Below are positions 1 through 7,162 of a DNA stretch of 10,664 nt, in pieces (position 1 is the first letter of the stretch; every line of letters starts with the position of its first letter). The notes below the pieces were generated by a model. That model saw only the letters and a list, made by a program, of their open reading frames with translations, made no database searches and was not told the origin of the DNA. The stretch is from an uncultured Spirochaetales bacterium (lineage in GTDB: Bacteria > Spirochaetota > Spirochaetia > Sphaerochaetales > Sphaerochaetaceae). The DNA is taken from positions 1 to 10,664 of the forward strand of contig CAMEXG010000060.1 in assembly GCA_945947045.1 (NCBI GenBank), read 5' to 3'. The position numbers and the translations under genes are program-made.

Positions 1-1364
1 CAACAGCAACTGTTCTTGCATGGTCTATTACAAAGGAAGGCATGAAGAGCGTAGCTGCAGGTGTCAACCCAATGGGCATCAGAAGAGGTATCGATAAGGC
101 TGTACAGGATGCTGTAGAGTGCATCAAGAGTGAAGCTAAGATGATTCAGGATAAGGAAGAGATTGCTCAGGTAGCATCTATTTCCGCAAATAACGACAGA
201 ACTATCGGTGATGAAATTGCAAACGCAATGGACAAGGTCGGCAAGGACGGCGTCATCACAGTCGAGGAAAGTAAGACAATCGATACAACTGTAGACTTTG
301 TAGAAGGCATGCAGTTCGACAGAGGTTACCTCTCTGCTTATTTCTGCAATAACAGAGACACTATGACATGTGTCATGGATAATCCTTACATCCTCATTTA
401 TGACAAGAAGATTTCAAACATGAAGGAACTTCTTCCTCTCTTGGAGAAGGTCGCTCAGTCCGGCAAACCACTTGTAATGATTGCAGAGGATGTCGACGGT
501 GAAGCTTTGGCTACATTGGTTCTCAACGCTGTAAGGGGAACACTCAATGTCTGTGCCGTAAAGGCTCCTGGTTTTGGTGACAGAAGAAAGGCAATGCTTG
601 AAGATATTGCAGTACTTACAGGCGGACAGGTGATCACAGAAGAACTTGGTATGAAGCTTGAGGATGCAGATATCTCTATGCTTGGTAAAGCAAAGAGAGT
701 CACAATCGACAAGGACAACACAACTATCATCAATGGTGCTGGTTCTGCTTCCGACATCAAAGACAGAATCGCAATGATCAAGGTTCAGATTGCAGACTGC
801 ACATCAGACTACGATAAAGAGAAGCTCCAGGAAAGACTTGCAAAGCTTGCAGGCGGTGTCGCAGTTGTAAACGTTGGTGCAGCTACAGAAGTCGAACTAA
901 AGGAAAAGAAGCACAGAGTCGAAGATGCTCTCAGCGCTACACGTGCCGCTATTGAAGAGGGTGTCATCCCAGGCGGCGGAGTCGCTCTTGTCCAGGCATC
1001 CAAGGTTTTGGAAGCTAAGAGCTTGGAAGGTTTGACAGAAGAAGAAAAGGTGGGATACAAGATCGTCAGAAGAGCTCTTGAAGAGCCTATCAGACAGATC
1101 AGCGAGAACGCTGGAGTCGACGGTGCAATCGTTGCAGACAAGTGTAAGAACGCAGAGAAGGGTGTTGGCTTCGATGCAAACACAATGCAGTGGGTAAATA
1201 TGGTTGAAGCTGGAATCATTGATCCTGTGAAGGTAACAAGAAGCGCTCTTCAGAACGCAGCTTCAATTGCAGCCCTCATCCTCACAACAGAGTGTGCTGT
1301 TACTGATATTCCTGCTCCTGCTCCTGCCGCACCGGCTGGAAACCCAGATATGGGCATGATGTGA
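1..1364 (+). CDS. groEL: Chaperonin GroEL (Hsp60), 5'-truncated by window edge
   Basis: ATP-driven folding chamber of the cytosol, normally a double seven-membered ring working with GroES. The reading frame is open from base 3, where the visible protein begins TATVLAWSI, the segment right after the GDGTT nucleotide-binding motif; about 90 N-terminal residues therefore lie outside the window, and the ATG at 42 is an internal methionine. About 453 residues are present, against roughly 540 for the full family. Hallmarks seen: SANND, GKDGVITVEE, VEGMQFDRGY, KAPGFGDRRK, the catalytic Asp (codon 924-926) in RVEDALSATRA, and IPGGGVAL. The C-terminus is Pro/Ala-rich and ends in NPDMGMM, so the Gly-Met tail is very short compared with the (GGM)n repeat of E. 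coli. groES is not in view. A hairpin and a new promoter follow, so groEL probably ends its own transcript. Confidence 0.98.
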   Translation, partial: TATVLAWSITKEGMKSVAAGVNPMGIRRGIDKAVQDAVECIKSEAKMIQDKEEIAQVASISANNDRTIGDEIANAMDKVGKDGVITVEESKTIDTTVDFVEGMQFDRGYLSAYFCNNRDTMTCVMDNPYILIYDKKISNMKELLPLLEKVAQSGKPLVMIAEDVDGEALATLVLNAVRGTLNVCAVKAPGFGDRRKAMLEDIAVLTGGQVITEELGMKLEDADISMLGKAKRVTIDKDNTTIINGAGSASDIKDRIAMIKVQIADCTSDYDKEKLQERLAKLAGGVAVVNVGAATEVELKEKKHRVEDALSATRAAIEEGVIPGGGVALVQASKVLEAKSLEGLTEEEKVGYKIVRRALEEPIRQISENAGVDGAIVADKCKNAEKGVGFDANTMQWVNMVEAGIIDPVKVTRSALQNAASIAALILTTECAVTDIPAPAPAAPAGNPDMGMM

Positions 1365-1375
1365 TAAATAGAATG

Positions 1376-1402
1376 TGGGCCTCCTGACGGAGACCCATTT
1401 CT
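1376..1402 (+). terminator. Probable weak Rho-independent terminator after groEL
   Basis: Nine-base arms TGGGCCTCC (1376-1384) and GGAGACCCA (1389-1397) pair around a TGAC loop with a single central C/A mismatch, and are followed by a poor T stretch (TTTCT). The position 11 nt after the groEL stop, just before a promoter, supports a terminator. The short T run makes it likely to be leaky. Confidence 0.6.
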
Positions 1403-1406
1403 AGTG

Positions 1407-1436
1407 TTGACCCCGTAAAATATCACATGCTATTCT
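1407..1436 (+). promoter_or_regulatory. Likely sigma70-type promoter of the yajC-secDF run
   Basis: A -35 box TTGACC (1407-1412; 5/6 to consensus) is separated by 18 nt from a -10-like TATTCT (1431-1436; 4/6). This would place the transcript start near 1443, about 20 nt before yajC, whose Shine-Dalgarno GAGAGG lies at 1450-1455. The 10-mer TAGTGTTGAC spanning this -35 also occurs at the -35 of the rrn-like promoter near the right edge. The promoter is inferred from sequence only. Confidence 0.5.
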
Positions 1437-1462
1437 TTTCTTCATTATAGAGAGGTATTTAA

Positions 1463-1888
1463 ATGAACTCACTTGTACTTATGGCGGCTGACTCAACTTC
1501 TTCCGCTTCTTTGACATCATCATTGATAATGTTCGCTTTAATTATTCTCATCTTCTATTTCTTGATCTACAGGCCACAGAAGAAGAGGGACAAGGAAGCT
1601 AAAGCAATGCTTGCAGCTATGAAGAAGGGCGATAAGGTCGTTACCATCGGAGGAATCCACGGTACTATCGTTACTGTCAAGGATAAGACAGTTGTCATCA
1701 AGGTTGACGACTCTGCAAGAATTGAATTTTCAAAGGAAGCTATTTCTTCCGTTATAAGTAAGGATGCTGTAAAGACAGCTCCTGAAAACAGCAAGAAAGA
1801 CAAGAAGGCTGTTGAAGCTAAGGCAGAAACTCCAATAGTAGAAGAAAAAGCTCAGGAAACTGAAGAAAAGACAGAAGAGAATAAATAA
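1463..1888 (+). CDS. yajC: Preprotein translocase accessory subunit YajC
   Basis: Small single-pass inner-membrane protein that associates with SecD and SecF and helps SecYEG export. The protein has 141 residues: a short polar, Ser-rich N-terminus, one transmembrane helix at about residues 20-36, then the family signature YRPQKKRDKE at the membrane exit and GDKVVTIGGIHGTIV at 56-70, which starts the small cytosolic beta domain. From about residue 105 the tail is Lys/Glu-rich and low-complexity, longer than in the roughly 110-residue E. coli protein and probably disordered. The ATG at 1463 has a GAGAGG Shine-Dalgarno 7 nt upstream. It is the first gene of the run, with secD starting 3 nt after its stop, the classic yajC-secD-secF order. 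Confidence 0.96.
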   Translation: MNSLVLMAADSTSSASLTSSLIMFALIILIFYFLIYRPQKKRDKEAKAMLAAMKKGDKVVTIGGIHGTIVTVKDKTVVIKVDDSARIEFSKEAISSVISKDAVKTAPENSKKDKKAVEAKAETPIVEEKAQETEEKTEENK

Positions 1889-1891
1889 CAC

Positions 1892-3634
1892 ATGAAGAAG
1901 ACAGGCAGAATAATGCTGGTTCTGCTGGTGGTGGTTGTTGCATCATTTCTCCTTTACCCTACGGTAAAGTGGTATATGTTTACGCCCCAGTCCATCAAAG
2001 AACTGGCTGCCGGATCAAACCTTCAGATTCGTGAATACTCCCGTGGGCAGGCCTCACGGGATGTTCGCGTTCTTAAGGATAAGGCGAAAACGATACCGGA
2101 TGGTGAAATAGACAAAGAATTCAGATACCTCGAAAAGAAAGCCAAAGAAATATTGAAAGATAGTGGGAGAAGCGTCCCGTCAAAATGGACATGGCATTCC
2201 CTTCTTTCTTCTTTTCCAAACGAGGCTTCTTTCTTCAACGCTGTCGAAGAATCATACAGAGTTGAAATCATGAACGCGAAAAGCCTCTCTCAGAGGGTGT
2301 TGAACTTAGGTTTGGACCTTAGGGGAGGAATGTCTGTTCTGTTGGATGCAGACACTACGGTTTTTGAAGAGAAAAACGGCAGGGCGCCCACAGAAGAGGA
2401 GCTGACGGCCCTTCTTTTGGAAGATATTGATGTGCTGTCAATGCGCATCGATCAGTTTGGTGTCACAGAGCCTGATATTAGACTTCAGGGAAAAGACCAG
2501 ATTCTTATTGAGATTCCAGGTGAAGCGGATCCCGAGAGGATTAATTCTTTCCTCCGCTCTTCAGGTTCTCTCTCTTTCCACCTTGTTGATGATTCTTTGA
2601 CCAATAAAGTCAATTCAGAATACAAAAAGAATCCGAGTTCCTTCATTGGTGACGATGGTGGCCTGGTCAGTGTAGATTACATTCCTCAAGGCAAGACGCT
2701 TCTTGGATACTATGTTCAGGATGATTATGGCATCGAGTATATGGACAGATTGGTGGTCATCTATGATGAGATAGCACTGGACGGCAGTCATATAGAAAGT
2801 GCAAAGGTATCTGAAGGATCCACAAACAATGTCGCCAACATCTCTCCTTCCATCAACTTTACGTTGGATGCGGAGGGTGGAAATATATTCTATGCATTTA
2901 CTTCCGCCCACAAGGGGGATTCTCTTGCCGTGGTCATGGACGACAAAGTCAAAAGCGTTGCAACTATTAACAGCGCTATAAGGGACTCTGTCTCCCTCAC
3001 CGGGGCGTTTACTCAGGATGAAGCCCAGTCTTTGGCTGTAGTGTTGAAGACAAGCTCGCTCCCAATGGAATTGAAAGTCGTATCACAGTCCGCGATTGGG
3101 GCGACCCTCGGTGACGACAGTGTAAAGATTGCTTTGAAGGCTCTTCTTGCAGGAGTCCTGTTGGTAATCGTATTTATGGTTGCATACTACGGTCTATCGG
3201 GGCTTATTGCAGATTTTGCCCTCTTAATGAATCTTTTTATGATGATAGCACTTCTTTCTGCGTTGAACTTCACCCTTACTCTCGCTTCCATCGCCGGTAT
3301 TGTTTTGACACTGGGAATGGCGATAGACGCCAATGTTATTATTTACGAAAGAATGAAAGAGGAAAAGGCGTCGGGAAAGAGCGGGTATGAAGTAGTGAAG
3401 GCTGGATTCGCAAGAGCTTTCTGGACGATTATGGACTCTAACGTCACTACAATCATTGCTGCTGTAGTTTTGATTGTCCTGGGTACAAGTGCTGTAAAGG
3501 GTTTTGCCGTTACTCTTGCCGTAGGAATAGGCTGCTCTCTCTTTACTTCACTTTTGCTTTCTCACTTGATATTCGATATTTTCATTACTGAAGAAAGTTT
3601 CAGACAAGTACACTTGGGATGGAGGAGAAAATGA
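1892..3634 (+). CDS. secD: Protein translocase subunit SecD
   Basis: Inner-membrane protein that with SecF uses the ion-motive force to pull exported proteins across after SecA has acted (RND superfamily). It has 580 residues. One transmembrane helix lies at about 7-24, followed by a large periplasmic region with the SecD signature LGLDLRGG at 139-146 and the repeated P1 fold up to about 400, then a cluster of five membrane helices from about 412 to 563. The fourth-helix motif GMAIDANVIIYERMKEE carries Asp479, which matches the family's essential ion-relay aspartate. The segment at about 30-130, rich in charged residues before LGLDLRGG, is longer than in minimal SecD. The start codon follows yajC by 3 nt with only a weak upstream GA-rich signal, which suggests coupling. 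The stop overlaps the secF start (ATGA). Confidence 0.97.
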   Translation: MKKTGRIMLVLLVVVVASFLLYPTVKWYMFTPQSIKELAAGSNLQIREYSRGQASRDVRVLKDKAKTIPDGEIDKEFRYLEKKAKEILKDSGRSVPSKWTWHSLLSSFPNEASFFNAVEESYRVEIMNAKSLSQRVLNLGLDLRGGMSVLLDADTTVFEEKNGRAPTEEELTALLLEDIDVLSMRIDQFGVTEPDIRLQGKDQILIEIPGEADPERINSFLRSSGSLSFHLVDDSLTNKVNSEYKKNPSSFIGDDGGLVSVDYIPQGKTLLGYYVQDDYGIEYMDRLVVIYDEIALDGSHIESAKVSEGSTNNVANISPSINFTLDAEGGNIFYAFTSAHKGDSLAVVMDDKVKSVATINSAIRDSVSLTGAFTQDEAQSLAVVLKTSSLPMELKVVSQSAIGATLGDDSVKIALKALLAGVLLVIVFMVAYYGLSGLIADFALLMNLFMMIALLSALNFTLTLASIAGIVLTLGMAIDANVIIYERMKEEKASGKSGYEVVKAGFARAFWTIMDSNVTTIIAAVVLIVLGTSAVKGFAVTLAVGIGCSLFTSLLLSHLIFDIFITEESFRQVHLGWRRK

Positions 3635-4845
3635 TTAAACTCGATGTTTTGAAATACAAAAAGTTAGTTTTCCTTTTCTCTGTCCTCTTCATTGTGGCGG
3701 GAATAGTTGTTTTTATTGTGGCCGGTGGTTTCAATAAGGGCATCGACTTCGGTTCAGGATACTCTGAGACATTCCAGGTCGCACCATTAGGTTTCACTGT
3801 ATCTTACACAGGAAGAAGAGGTGCAACACTCTCTGTTTCAGATAATACTCTGGTGTTGCAGTTCAGAGATGCCGAGGGGGTGGAGGAGCATAAGTTCCCT
3901 GTATCCGAGTATCCATTATCCGGTGATATCGCCTCAGCTCTCTCTGCATTGGGACTGGATGTCGATGTATCAAATACGGGCTTGGAGACTCAAAACTTGG
4001 TTACAGGCTTCGGTTATCCCTCTACTTTGTCTTCTACTCCCCATAGAGTGAACTTTTCCACTCTTGGCGTCGATGTAACGATTGAAGATGTAAGAGATGC
4101 TGTCGATAGTATCGACGGAGCAAAAGTCCAGACTGTGGGAGAGAAAAACAAAGCTCAATTCCAAGTTAGAATTGTCCTTGGTGGCGATGAGGGTCAGGAA
4201 GAGGCTGAGAAAAGAGTAGACAATGCCCTTTCCCAGTATTTCGGAGAAGAAAACGTAGTTGTACTCCAATCTAATTTTGTAGGACCGAAGTTTTCTTCTG
4301 CACTATTGAAGTCATCTCTTCTTGCTGTGTTGATAGCCTTTGTCTTGATCCTTCTTTATATATCTATAAGATTCAGGCTTTCGTATGCCCTTTCGTCGAT
4401 TATTGCACTTATCCATGACGTGTTGATGATGCTTTCATTTGTCGTAATACTGCGTCTTGAAGTCTCAGGAACCACTATTGCGGCGGTTCTCACTATCATC
4501 GGGTATTCGCTCAATAACACAATCGTCATCTTCGACAGAGTCAGAGAGAATATTAAGAACAACAAGGGTGCCGATGTTTATGAGATGGTTTCTCTCTCTG
4601 TCAGACAGTCATTTACAAGAACAGCCATCACTACTCTCACCACACTCTTTGCAATTGTCCCTCTATCGATTTTTGGATCCGGAGAGATAAAACTCTTCGC
4701 CATTAATCTTATTTGGGGACTGGTGATAGGTGCTTATTCTTCTTCTTTTATCGCTCCTTCGCTGGTAATGTTCTTTCACAAGTTCTTTCCTATCGACAAG
4801 ATTAAGGAAAAGAAGGAGGAAGAGGAATATTCCCTCGTGGACTGA
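3631..4845 (+). CDS. secF: Protein translocase subunit SecF
   Basis: Partner of SecD in the SecDF export motor. I chose ATG 3631 rather than the in-frame ATG 3619, because GGAGGAG (3621-3627) is then a well-placed Shine-Dalgarno and the start forms an ATGA overlap with the secD stop; this gives 404 residues. Helix 1 is at about 11-31. A long periplasmic region runs from about 34 to 218, then five helices from about 224 to 382 and a charged cytosolic tail ending EKKEEEEYSLVD. Family signs are GIDFGSG at 37-43, VGPKFSSALLKSS, a membrane block with YSLNNTIVIFDRVREN (292-307) and FTRTAITT with Arg330. Two oddities: the usual Asp of SLND is Asn296, and the periplasmic region is roughly 80 residues longer than in E. 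coli SecF (323 residues in total). Confidence 0.96.
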   Translation: MIKLDVLKYKKLVFLFSVLFIVAGIVVFIVAGGFNKGIDFGSGYSETFQVAPLGFTVSYTGRRGATLSVSDNTLVLQFRDAEGVEEHKFPVSEYPLSGDIASALSALGLDVDVSNTGLETQNLVTGFGYPSTLSSTPHRVNFSTLGVDVTIEDVRDAVDSIDGAKVQTVGEKNKAQFQVRIVLGGDEGQEEAEKRVDNALSQYFGEENVVVLQSNFVGPKFSSALLKSSLLAVLIAFVLILLYISIRFRLSYALSSIIALIHDVLMMLSFVVILRLEVSGTTIAAVLTIIGYSLNNTIVIFDRVRENIKNNKGADVYEMVSLSVRQSFTRTAITTLTTLFAIVPLSIFGSGEIKLFAINLIWGLVIGAYSSSFIAPSLVMFFHKFFPIDKIKEKKEEEEYSLVD

Positions 4846-5669
4846 TGAAAGTTGTTTTGGCAAATAATCTAGGATTCTGCAAAGGGGTGGAGAAGGCTCT
4901 GGAGAAGGCTGAGAAAGTATGCTCGGAAGCCGAGAATAAAAGAATCTATTTCTTCGGAGAGATAGTCCATAACAAACTCGTCACGGATGCTTTCATAGGA
5001 AAGGGGGCTATGATAATAAAAAGCCCCCAAGAGATAAAAGAACCGGGGATAGTGGTCATTAGGGCCCATGGAATACCAGACAAGGATAGGAAAAAGCTTC
5101 TTGATAGTGGAAATGAGATAGTCGACTGTACTTGTCCTGTAGTATTGAAGGGGCAACGATTAGTCAGGGAGTCCGATATCCCTGTAATAATACTAGGTTA
5201 TAAAGGTCACTCTGAAGTGTATTCCCTTTGTGGATCTTCGGACTCCGATGTCCCTGTAATTTCTTCTTTATCTGACTTGGATGAAATCTTACCAGGAAGA
5301 TACAGGGGTGTAGTCCAGACAACTTTTTCCAAGCCTCTTTTAGATAAGCTAATTGAAAAAGGAAGGGGAAAAGGGATAGAAATAGAGTTGGTCAACACTA
5401 TTTGCAGAGCCTCTATCGTTAGAAGAGAATGCGTAGAGGAGCTGGCTGAAGGCGTTGAAGCTGTGGTTGTGGTAGGGGCGCAACACTCTGCAAATGCCAA
5501 GGAATTAGTACAAACGGCAATAAGAAAGGGGTGTCCTGCGTTTTTGGTTGAGAACGAGAATTCTATACCCGACGAAGTGTTCGCATATAATATAATAGGA
5601 TTGACGGCAGGTGCCAGCACACCTGAGAGTCAGTATTTAAAGGTAAAGGAAAGACTGGAGATTAGATAA
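4845..5669 (+). CDS. ispH: 4-hydroxy-3-methylbut-2-enyl diphosphate reductase IspH (LytB)
   Basis: Last enzyme of the MEP pathway: a cytosolic [4Fe-4S] enzyme that reduces HMBPP to IPP and DMAPP, the precursors of lipid carriers and quinones. It has 274 residues, slightly short for the family but complete. Cluster ligands visible: Cys12 (GFCKGVEKAL), Cys97 (DCTCPVV) and Cys187 (NTICRAS). Substrate-binding residues visible: His42 (EIVHN), His75 (IRAHGIP), His122 and Glu124 (YKGHSEV), Thr159/Thr160 (VQTTFS) and the C-terminal ASTPESQ. Cys95 next to Cys97 is extra. No S1 domain is fused. The start ATG shares its A with the secF stop (TGATG) and lacks a well-spaced Shine-Dalgarno; the nearest purine tract lies about 25 nt upstream. 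Translation is thus probably coupled to secF. Confidence 0.97.
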   Translation: MKVVLANNLGFCKGVEKALEKAEKVCSEAENKRIYFFGEIVHNKLVTDAFIGKGAMIIKSPQEIKEPGIVVIRAHGIPDKDRKKLLDSGNEIVDCTCPVVLKGQRLVRESDIPVIILGYKGHSEVYSLCGSSDSDVPVISSLSDLDEILPGRYRGVVQTTFSKPLLDKLIEKGRGKGIEIELVNTICRASIVRRECVEELAEGVEAVVVVGAQHSANAKELVQTAIRKGCPAFLVENENSIPDEVFAYNIIGLTAGASTPESQYLKVKERLEIR

Positions 5670-5670
5670 A

Positions 5671-6345
5671 ATGGATAACAATAAAATTCAAGTACCGATT
5701 CCATCTGTAAAACGTTTCCCGTCATATCTGAGAATTCTCAGACAAAGACAAGCTGAAGGAATGGAGTATATCAGCGCAACTGTATTGGCTGATGAACTTA
5801 ACCTAAAACCCATTCAGGTGAGAAAAGACATCTCCTGTACCGGCATCGAGGGAAAACCGAAGGTTGGATTTGTTGTTGATGAATTGATAGACAGCATCAC
5901 CCATGCTCTTGGTTGGGACAACTCTGCAGAAGCTTTGATTGTCGGTGTAGGAAACTTGGGAAAAGCCATCAGCATGTATGAAGGCTTTGCCGCCTACGGA
6001 TTAAGAATTGTAGGAGCTTTCGATAACGACGAATCAAAGATCGGTACTATGGTGGGAGATCTAGTAGTACAAGGCATGGATAAATTAAAAGTTTTCATTG
6101 AGACAAATAAAATATCTATTGCCGTCATTACTGTTCCTGCATCTAAGGCTCAGGAAGTTGCAGACCTCTTGATCAGTTATGGAATCAAGGGGATATGGAA
6201 CTTCGCTCCAAAAGATTTGAAAATTCCATCAGATGTAGTCATGCAACGAACAGATCTGGCAACTTCTTTTGCAGTCTTGTCTGTAAAAATGAGAAAGAAG
6301 TTCTATTCCCAAGGAACAGACCTGGAACTAGAGGATGATATTTAA
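5671..6345 (+). CDS. rex: Redox-sensing transcriptional repressor Rex
   Basis: Dimeric DNA-binding repressor that leaves its operators when NADH rises relative to NAD+, typically controlling fermentation and respiration genes. It has 224 residues, the normal size. An N-terminal winged helix (about 10-80) contains PSVKRFPSYLRIL and the recognition region IQVRKDISCTG followed by the wing GKPKVGF. A Rossmann domain (about 85-205) has the dinucleotide motif VGVGNLG (91-97) and an acidic end of strand two, GAFDND (115-120). A C-terminal helix FAVLSVKMRKKF swaps between subunits. The recognition/wing segment lacks the YFG...GYxV form of Bacillus-type Rex, so its operator may differ. It starts 1 nt after the ispH stop, with GGAG at 5657-5660, and overlaps the next gene by 1 nt (TAATG). 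No convincing Rex operator was found in the window. Confidence 0.95.
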   Translation: MDNNKIQVPIPSVKRFPSYLRILRQRQAEGMEYISATVLADELNLKPIQVRKDISCTGIEGKPKVGFVVDELIDSITHALGWDNSAEALIVGVGNLGKAISMYEGFAAYGLRIVGAFDNDESKIGTMVGDLVVQGMDKLKVFIETNKISIAVITVPASKAQEVADLLISYGIKGIWNFAPKDLKIPSDVVMQRTDLATSFAVLSVKMRKKFYSQGTDLELEDDI

Positions 6346-6866
6346 TGTTCTCTCTTTATCTTACAGGCGACAAAGAAATAGATGATAAGGCTGTGTTTGA
6401 GTATCTTTCCCTTCTCTTGGAGAGTGGGAAAGATTCTTTAGATGTCATTTCTTCTCTTTCAAACATCTCAGCTCTCTTGAAGTGGTATGTCCCTGAAATC
6501 AATTGGCTGGGATTCTACATTGCCCGTGGCGAAGAATTGGTGTTGGGTCCTTTTCAAGGGGAACCCGCCTGTTCTTTGATCCCCTTTTCAAAGGGCGTAT
6601 GTGGAAAATGTGCAAGAGAATGTAAAACGGTGGTGGTAAAAGATGTAGAATCTTTTCCTGGGCACATCGCCTGCTCTTCCTCTTCTAAAAGTGAAATCGT
6701 TGTTCCTCTAATAAAAGACGGACGACTCTTTGGTGTCCTTGATGTAGATAGCCCTGTTAAAGGGAGATTTGGAGAGGAAGAAAGAGTATTTTTTGAGAAA
6801 GCAGCCACACTCATATCATCTTCATTCGTAGCTGAATACTTGAAAGAATTGGGTAAAAGGGAGTAA
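6345..6866 (+). CDS. msrC: Free methionine-(R)-sulfoxide reductase, GAF-domain (fRMsr/MsrC type)
   Basis: Cytosolic enzyme that reduces free methionine-R-sulfoxide, part of oxidative damage repair, normally recycled by thioredoxin. It has 173 residues forming one GAF domain. The match to E. coli fRMsr (YebR) is positional. Cys76, Cys86 and Cys110 have the same spacings (10 and 24) as the E. coli redox cysteines 84, 94 and 118. Glu117, Asp133 and Asp135 fall where E125, D141 and D143 lie. Family motifs NWLGFY, GPFQGEPAC, GVCG, FPGHIAC and SEIVVPL are present. Unusual points are two further cysteines, Cys89 and Cys93, giving a CxxCxxxC cluster, and Ser111 where the family usually has Asp (HIACD). 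The start overlaps the rex stop (TAATG), so it should be co-translated with rex. The family call is firm; activity with the altered site is inferred. Confidence 0.9.
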   Translation: MFSLYLTGDKEIDDKAVFEYLSLLLESGKDSLDVISSLSNISALLKWYVPEINWLGFYIARGEELVLGPFQGEPACSLIPFSKGVCGKCARECKTVVVKDVESFPGHIACSSSSKSEIVVPLIKDGRLFGVLDVDSPVKGRFGEEERVFFEKAATLISSSFVAEYLKELGKRE

Positions 6867-6868
6867 CA

Positions 6869-6874
6869 TCTAAT
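6869..6874 (+). promoter_or_regulatory. Possible -10 element before the thrS T-box
   Basis: TCTAAT (5/6 to TATAAT) lies just after the fRMsr stop, about 13 nt before the first T-box helix. There is no good -35 at normal distance: TTGAAA at 6840-6845 is 23 nt away and TTGGGT at 6849-6854 only 14 nt. The leader may have its own promoter here or be transcribed by read-through from the upstream operon; the sequence does not decide. Confidence 0.25.
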
Positions 6875-6883
6875 AAAGCGTTT

Positions 6884-7145
6884 GAAGGAGACGAGTAACA
6901 CTTTGTCGCCGCCGAAGAGAAAGATGTCCTCCGAAAGGTGGGTGTGAGACATCTGGGGCAGAAGTGCGAAAACCACTCCCTAGCCGCATTCCTCAAAGGG
7001 GAACCGAGTATGGAATGCCGTAGGCAGGCGTCAACTGCATTTCGAGCGTCCCCTCTTGTAGGGGGAAGCAAGGTGGAACCGCGGAGCCTTTGCAGCTTCG
7101 TCCTTGCACATATAGTGTAAGGGTGAGTCTGCAAAGGCTTTATTC
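6884..7145 (+). promoter_or_regulatory. T-box riboswitch, threonine-specific (specifier ACC)
   Basis: Leader RNA that reads uncharged tRNA and prevents termination before thrS. Stem I is closed by GGAG (6887-6890) with CTCC (6976-6979). The specifier loop has AGTAA (6894-6898) on the 5' side and GAAA-ACC-A (6968-6975) on the 3' side; ACC (6972-6974) is a Thr codon followed by the expected purine. An inner helix pairs CACTT with AAGTG (6899-6903/6962-6966). The AGAGA motif and a perfect 7-bp distal helix (6922-6928/6948-6954) follow. Stem II is GCATTCC/GGAATGC (6986-6992/7012-7018) with a GAGTA S-turn motif. Stem III is the CCCCT/AGGGG hairpin near 7050-7065. The conserved T-box AGGTGGAACCGCGG is at 7071-7084. 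In the antiterminator, GCAAGG (7068-7073) pairs with CCTTGC (7102-7107) around the TGGAACC bulge, whose UGGA should pair with the tRNA acceptor end. Confidence 0.95.
7085..7145 (+). terminator. T-box-controlled terminator before thrS
   Basis: A perfect 11-bp outer stem AGCCTTTGCAG (7085-7095) / CTGCAAAGGCT (7129-7139) encloses an inner hairpin CCTTGCAC (7102-7109) / GTGTAAGG (7115-7122) with one G-U pair. It reuses the 3' arm of the antiterminator (7102-7107), so the two folds exclude each other, as in transcriptional T-boxes. The following T stretch is interrupted (TTTATTCATTAT), so termination may be incomplete. The thrS Shine-Dalgarno begins only 12 nt after the stem. Confidence 0.85.
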
Positions 7146-7162
7146 ATTATAAGGAGAAAGAT

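Noticed and set aside
455..1219. Long antisense open frames inside groEL
   Set aside because: They are compositional by-products of groEL codon use (Ser/Thr/Ala-rich translations without domains), and groEL is unambiguous on the other strand.
3619..3630. Upstream in-frame ATG for secF
   Set aside because: It overlaps the GGAGGAG that serves as Shine-Dalgarno for ATG 3631, and it lacks a ribosome binding site of its own.
6811..7134. Open frames on both strands across the region between fRMsr and thrS
   Set aside because: The whole stretch is accounted for by T-box helices and motifs; the frames have no recognisable protein features or good ribosome binding sites.
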